The position numbers were made by a program, and so were the translations under genes. Shown piece by piece: positions 61,315 to 64,000 of a stretch of 64,000 bases of DNA (positions are counted from its first letter, which is position 1; each line of letters opens with the position of its first letter). The notes beneath the pieces are model-generated. The model did no database searches, was not told the DNA's origin, and saw only the letters and a program-made list of their open reading frames with translations. This DNA comes from Sphingomonas sp. Leaf339 (GTDB taxonomy: Bacteria; Pseudomonadota; Alphaproteobacteria; Sphingomonadales; Sphingomonadaceae): assembly GCF_001426195.1 (NCBI RefSeq), contig NZ_LMRS01000001.1:126501-190500 (forward strand), written 5' to 3'.

Positions 61315-61572
61315 ATGACGAACATCTTCAAGGGCCTGGTCGCGACCGCCGCTGCCTTCACCCTCGCCGCGACGCCGGCGATCGCCGCACCCGCCAGCCC
61401 GGCGGCATCGCTGTCGGTGGCCAAGGCACGCGCCGCCACGCCGACCGCACGTGGCAGCAAGATCGCGGCCGGCGGCACCGCGACGCTGATCAACTTCGGC
61501 ATCCTCGCCGGTCTGGCCGCGATCGTCCTCGTCGCGACCACCGGTGGCGACGACAACTCCGACAGCAACTGA
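61315..61572 (+). CDS. Small exported protein with C-terminal membrane helix
   Basis: An 85-aa protein. The signal-like N-terminus NIFKGLVATAAAFTLAATP ends in AIAAPA. A flexible Ala/Ser/Lys stretch follows, then a hydrophobic helix ATLINFGILAGLAAIVLVA and a short acidic tail TTGGDDNSDSN. It is either a signal-cleaved single-span protein or one with two membrane segments. Family not recognised. GGGGA precedes the ATG at 61315. Confidence 0.65.
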   Translation: MTNIFKGLVATAAAFTLAATPAIAAPASPAASLSVAKARAATPTARGSKIAAGGTATLINFGILAGLAAIVLVATTGGDDNSDSN

Positions 61573-61592
61573 TGCGTATCGGCGGGTGATCG

Positions 61593-62594
61593 TCAGGGCA
61601 GGGTCAGCACGATCTTGCCGACATGATCACCCGCCTCCATCCGCCGATGCGCGTCCGCGACATCGGCGAAGGGGAAGGTGCGGTCGATCGCCGGTTTCAG
61701 GCGACCCGCCTCGACCGCCGGCCAGACGCTGCGCGTGATCTCGTCGGCGACGAGCGACTTGAACGCGACGCTGCGTGCCCTGAGCGTCGATCCGGTCAGG
61801 GTCAGGCGTCGCTTCATGATCTCGAACAACGGGATCGTCGCCGACGCACCGCGCTGCACCGCGATCGAGACGTGGCGGCCGTCGTCGGCCAGACACTGGA
61901 TATTGCGCGGCACGTAATCGCCGCCGACCATGTCGAGCACCACCTGCACGCCGCGCCCATCGGTGACCGCGCGCACCCGCTCGACGAAATCCTCACTACG
62001 ATAGTTGATGGCGTGATCCGCGCCGAGCCGCCGGGCGGCCTCGCACTTGTGGTCGCTGCCCGCGGTGACGATCATCGTCAGGCCGAACAGCTTGCCCAGC
62101 CCGATCGCCATCGTGCCGATGCCCGACGTGCCGCCATGGACCAGCACGGTATCACCCTCGACCGCATAGGCCCGTTCGAACAGGTTGGTCCACACGGTGA
62201 ACAGCGTCTCCGGCATCGCCGCCGCCTCCACCATCGACAGGCTTTCCGGCACCGGCAGGCACTGACCATAGGGAGCGACGGCATATTCGGCATAGGCACC
62301 GCCCGATACCAGCGCACATACCGGCTGGCCGATCACCTCGGGCATCACGCCTTCGCCGACCGCCACGATCGTGCCGGAGAACTCCATGCCCAGGATCGAG
62401 GACGCGCCGGGGGGCGGGGGGTATTTGCCCTCGCGCTGCATCACCTCTGGCCGGTTGACGCCGATCGCGGCGACGCGAACCAGCACCTCACCCTCGCCGG
62501 GATGCGGCACGGGGCGGTCGACGATCCGCAATACCTCCGGCCCGCCGGGCTCGGCCGGGTCGATCGCCTTCATGGTCGGGGGGATCGCATCCAT
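61593..62594 (-). CDS. NAD(P)H-quinone oxidoreductase (PIG3/Qor-like)
   Basis: A 333-aa MDR-family reductase without structural zinc. It has GVNRPEVMQREGKYPPP, the NADPH-binding VLVHGGTSGIGTMAIGLGK and the PIG3-type C-terminal region FADVADAHRRMEAGDHVGKIV. It is distinct from the MDR protein at 16136. An internal ATG seven residues in (MKAIDP) may be the real start. It is convergent with the small exported protein. Confidence 0.9.
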   Translation of the reverse strand: MDAIPPTMKAIDPAEPGGPEVLRIVDRPVPHPGEGEVLVRVAAIGVNRPEVMQREGKYPPPPGASSILGMEFSGTIVAVGEGVMPEVIGQPVCALVSGGAYAEYAVAPYGQCLPVPESLSMVEAAAMPETLFTVWTNLFERAYAVEGDTVLVHGGTSGIGTMAIGLGKLFGLTMIVTAGSDHKCEAARRLGADHAINYRSEDFVERVRAVTDGRGVQVVLDMVGGDYVPRNIQCLADDGRHVSIAVQRGASATIPLFEIMKRRLTLTGSTLRARSVAFKSLVADEITRSVWPAVEAGRLKPAIDRTFPFADVADAHRRMEAGDHVGKIVLTLP

Positions 62595-62663
62595 CGGTCA
62601 GCCTCATCACGCGTGTCGCCGCCGTTATTGACATCGCCCCGCCGCCGGTCAACGTTCTGTATC

Positions 62664-62858
62664 ATGGAGCTGGACGATACCCCGTCGATGCCGAGCGATC
62701 CGCTGACCCAATTAGTCAGGCAGGACCTCGATCCGCTGTCCGTCACCGAACTGGATACGCGGATCGCCATGCTGGAGGGCGAGATCGCTCGCAGCCGGCG
62801 CCACCGACAGCGCGCCGTCGATCACCGCGCCCACGCCGATGCGCTGTTTCGCCAGTGA
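62664..62858 (+). CDS. DUF1192 family small protein
   Basis: A 64-aa protein with the DUF1192 core DPLSVTELDTRIAMLEGEIARS followed by a basic helix. The family is common in alphaproteobacteria and of unknown function. It starts 70 bp from the divergent quinone oxidoreductase gene and precedes clpA by 110 bp. Confidence 0.82.
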   Translation: MELDDTPSMPSDPLTQLVRQDLDPLSVTELDTRIAMLEGEIARSRRHRQRAVDHRAHADALFRQ

Positions 62859-62968
62859 TCCACGATGCTCCCGAACGGCCGATCCGGGCGGGGGTGCTTG
62901 ATGACGGGGCGGGGCGTCCCGACATAGATCGAAAGGACCCGGCATCGGGTCCGACTGGAGTATCGTAA

Positions 62969-64000
62969 ATGCCCTCTTTCGCTCCCGCGCTCGAGACGAC
63001 ACTGCACAAGGCGCTCGAGGCGGCTTCGTCCCGCCGGCACGAATATGCGACGTTGGAACATCTGCTGCTCGCGCTGATCGATGACGAGCACGCGTCCAAG
63101 GTGATGACCGCGTGCCATGTCGATCTCGGCGAACTGAAGACCACAGTCGCGCATTATCTCGACACCGAGCTCGATGCGCTGAAGGTCGATGCCGCCACCG
63201 ATCCGTCGCCGACCAGCGGCTTCCAGCGCGTGGTGCAGCGTGCAATCCTGCACGTGCAATCGTCGGGCCGTGACGAGGTGACGGGCGCCAACGTGCTTGT
63301 GGCCCTGTTTAGCGAGCGCGAGAGCTATGCCGTCTATTTCCTGCAACAGCAGGATATGAGCCGGCTCGATGCCGTCAGCTTTATCAGCCACGGTGTCGGC
63401 AAGGGTGGTGCCACCGCCGAGACTCCGTCGCCGAAGGGCGCGGAGGAGGAAAAGCCGGCCAAGGGACAGGAGAAGGGCAAGACGGAAAGCGCGCTCAAGC
63501 AATTCACCGTCGATCTCAACGAGAAGGCGAAGATCGGCAAGGTCGATCCGCTGATCGGGCGCGGGCCGGAGGTCGATCGCACGATCCAGATCCTGTGCCG
63601 CCGGTCGAAGAACAATCCGTTGTACGTGGGCGATCCCGGCGTCGGCAAGACGGCGATCGCGGAGGGGCTGGCGCGCAAGATCGTCGAGGGCGACGTGCCC
63701 GACGTGCTGCTGGAGGCGGTGATCTACTCGCTCGACATGGGCGCGTTGCTGGCCGGCACCCGCTATCGCGGCGATTTCGAGGAGCGGCTGAAGGCGGTCG
63801 TCAACGAGCTTGAAAAGCTGCCGCACGCGGTGCTGTTCATCGACGAGATCCACACGGTGATCGGTGCGGGTGCGACCAGTGGCGGGGCGATGGATGCATC
63901 CAATCTGCTGAAGCCGGCGCTGTCTGGCGGGTCAATCCGCTGCATCGGCTCGACGACCTACAAGGAATTCCGCAACCACTTCGAAAAGGACCGCGCGCTG
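62969..64000 (+). CDS. clpA: ATP-dependent Clp protease ATP-binding subunit ClpA (partial)
   Basis: The first 344 codons of ClpA; the gene runs past the window edge. The N-domain begins [18 protein letters not shown] with the repeat motif [19 protein letters not shown]. The first AAA+ module has [15 protein letters not shown], Walker [10 protein letters not shown] and Walker [16 protein letters not shown]. It unfolds substrates for ClpP, usually with ClpS as adaptor. No clpS is seen immediately upstream. Confidence 0.96.
   Translation, partial: MPSFAPALETTLHKALEAASSRRHEYATLEHLLLALIDDEHASKVMTACHVDLGELKTTVAHYLDTELDALKVDAATDPSPTSGFQRVVQRAILHVQSSGRDEVTGANVLVALFSERESYAVYFLQQQDMSRLDAVSFISHGVGKGGATAETPSPKGAEEEKPAKGQEKGKTESALKQFTVDLNEKAKIGKVDPLIGRGPEVDRTIQILCRRSKNNPLYVGDPGVGKTAIAEGLARKIVEGDVPDVLLEAVIYSLDMGALLAGTRYRGDFEERLKAVVNELEKLPHAVLFIDEIHTVIGAGATSGGAMDASNLLKPALSGGSIRCIGSTTYKEFRNHFEKDRAL

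Noticed and set aside
1..64000. Prophage, transposon, CRISPR array, toxin-antitoxin pair or secretion island
   Set aside because: No integrase, transposase, direct-repeat array, phage structural gene or toxin partner was seen; gene content is core chromosome plus a sugar locus.

Overview
The window reads as chromosomal DNA of an alphaproteobacterium, most likely a Sphingomonas-type member of the Sphingomonadales. Support comes from very high GC coding sequence, a CpdR-type single-domain response regulator, a DUF1013/TrcR-type regulator, the F1-ATPase zeta inhibitor (DUF1476), a FYDLN-type protein, two PEPxxWA-CTERM exported proteins and an Oar-like TonB-dependent receptor. It is ordinary, densely packed chromosome with no phage, transposase, CRISPR or plasmid signature. 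The last gene (clpA) runs off the right edge.

Layout. 1-8.1 kb: mmsB, an exported polysaccharide deacetylase, a hybrid histidine kinase with an N-terminal ParD-like ribbon-helix-helix domain, an OmpR-type two-component pair and two small hypotheticals. 8.1-11.9 kb: rpsM-rpsK-rpoA-rplQ with structured intergenic regions and a strong terminator, then a membrane protein. 11.9-18.1 kb: guaA, an orphan receiver, leuC-(34-codon small ORF)-leuD-oxidoreductase, then ATPase zeta, BolA and the CGFS glutaredoxin. 18.2-27.5 kb: a DoxX-like protein, an exported zincin, a BlaI/BlaR1-like pair with its operator, an MBL hydrolase, DUF4230, nadA, a diguanylate cyclase and nadC. 27.5-38.2 kb: RNase T2, DUF4112, a peptide-binding lipoprotein abutting tRNA-Leu, ihfB, rpsA, a PEP-CTERM protein, cmk, aroA, a FYDLN protein, tRNA-Ala and an Hsp70 homologue. 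38.2-48.6 kb: a carbohydrate locus (SGNH hydrolase, GPH transporter, GH3, LacI regulator, TonB receptor, GH144-like enzyme). 48.6-64 kb: a small zinc-ribbon protein, tRNA-Val, cpdR, N-formylglutamate amidohydrolase, an unannotated structured small RNA, cytochrome b561, SapC, an FAD oxidoreductase, a DEAD helicase, a second PEP-CTERM protein, an ATP-grasp enzyme, GST, dienelactone hydrolase, the TrcR homologue, a quinone oxidoreductase, DUF1192 and clpA.

How genes work together. The 38-48 kb block looks like a LacI-controlled glycan utilisation locus: outer-membrane import by the TonB receptor, depolymerisation by the GH144-like lipoprotein, oligosaccharide cleavage by GH3 and inner-membrane uptake by the GPH carrier. 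The BlaI/M56 pair is a self-contained protease-repressor circuit. CpdR and ClpA belong to regulated proteolysis, although in Caulobacter CpdR works with ClpXP.

The least ordinary items are: (1) a probable ~110-nt small RNA on the minus strand at 50519-50630, with three hairpins, C-rich anti-Shine-Dalgarno-like segments and G.U pairs that form only in the minus-strand RNA; (2) the RHH-hybrid-kinase fusion with a palindrome overlapping its probable promoter; (3) the 34-codon ORF coupled by ATGA overlaps to both leuC and leuD; (4) a lipoprotein gene starting 2 nt after the CCA of tRNA-Leu; and (5) the glycan locus with paired operator-like palindromes. All function calls come from sequence reading and family knowledge; no database search was run.
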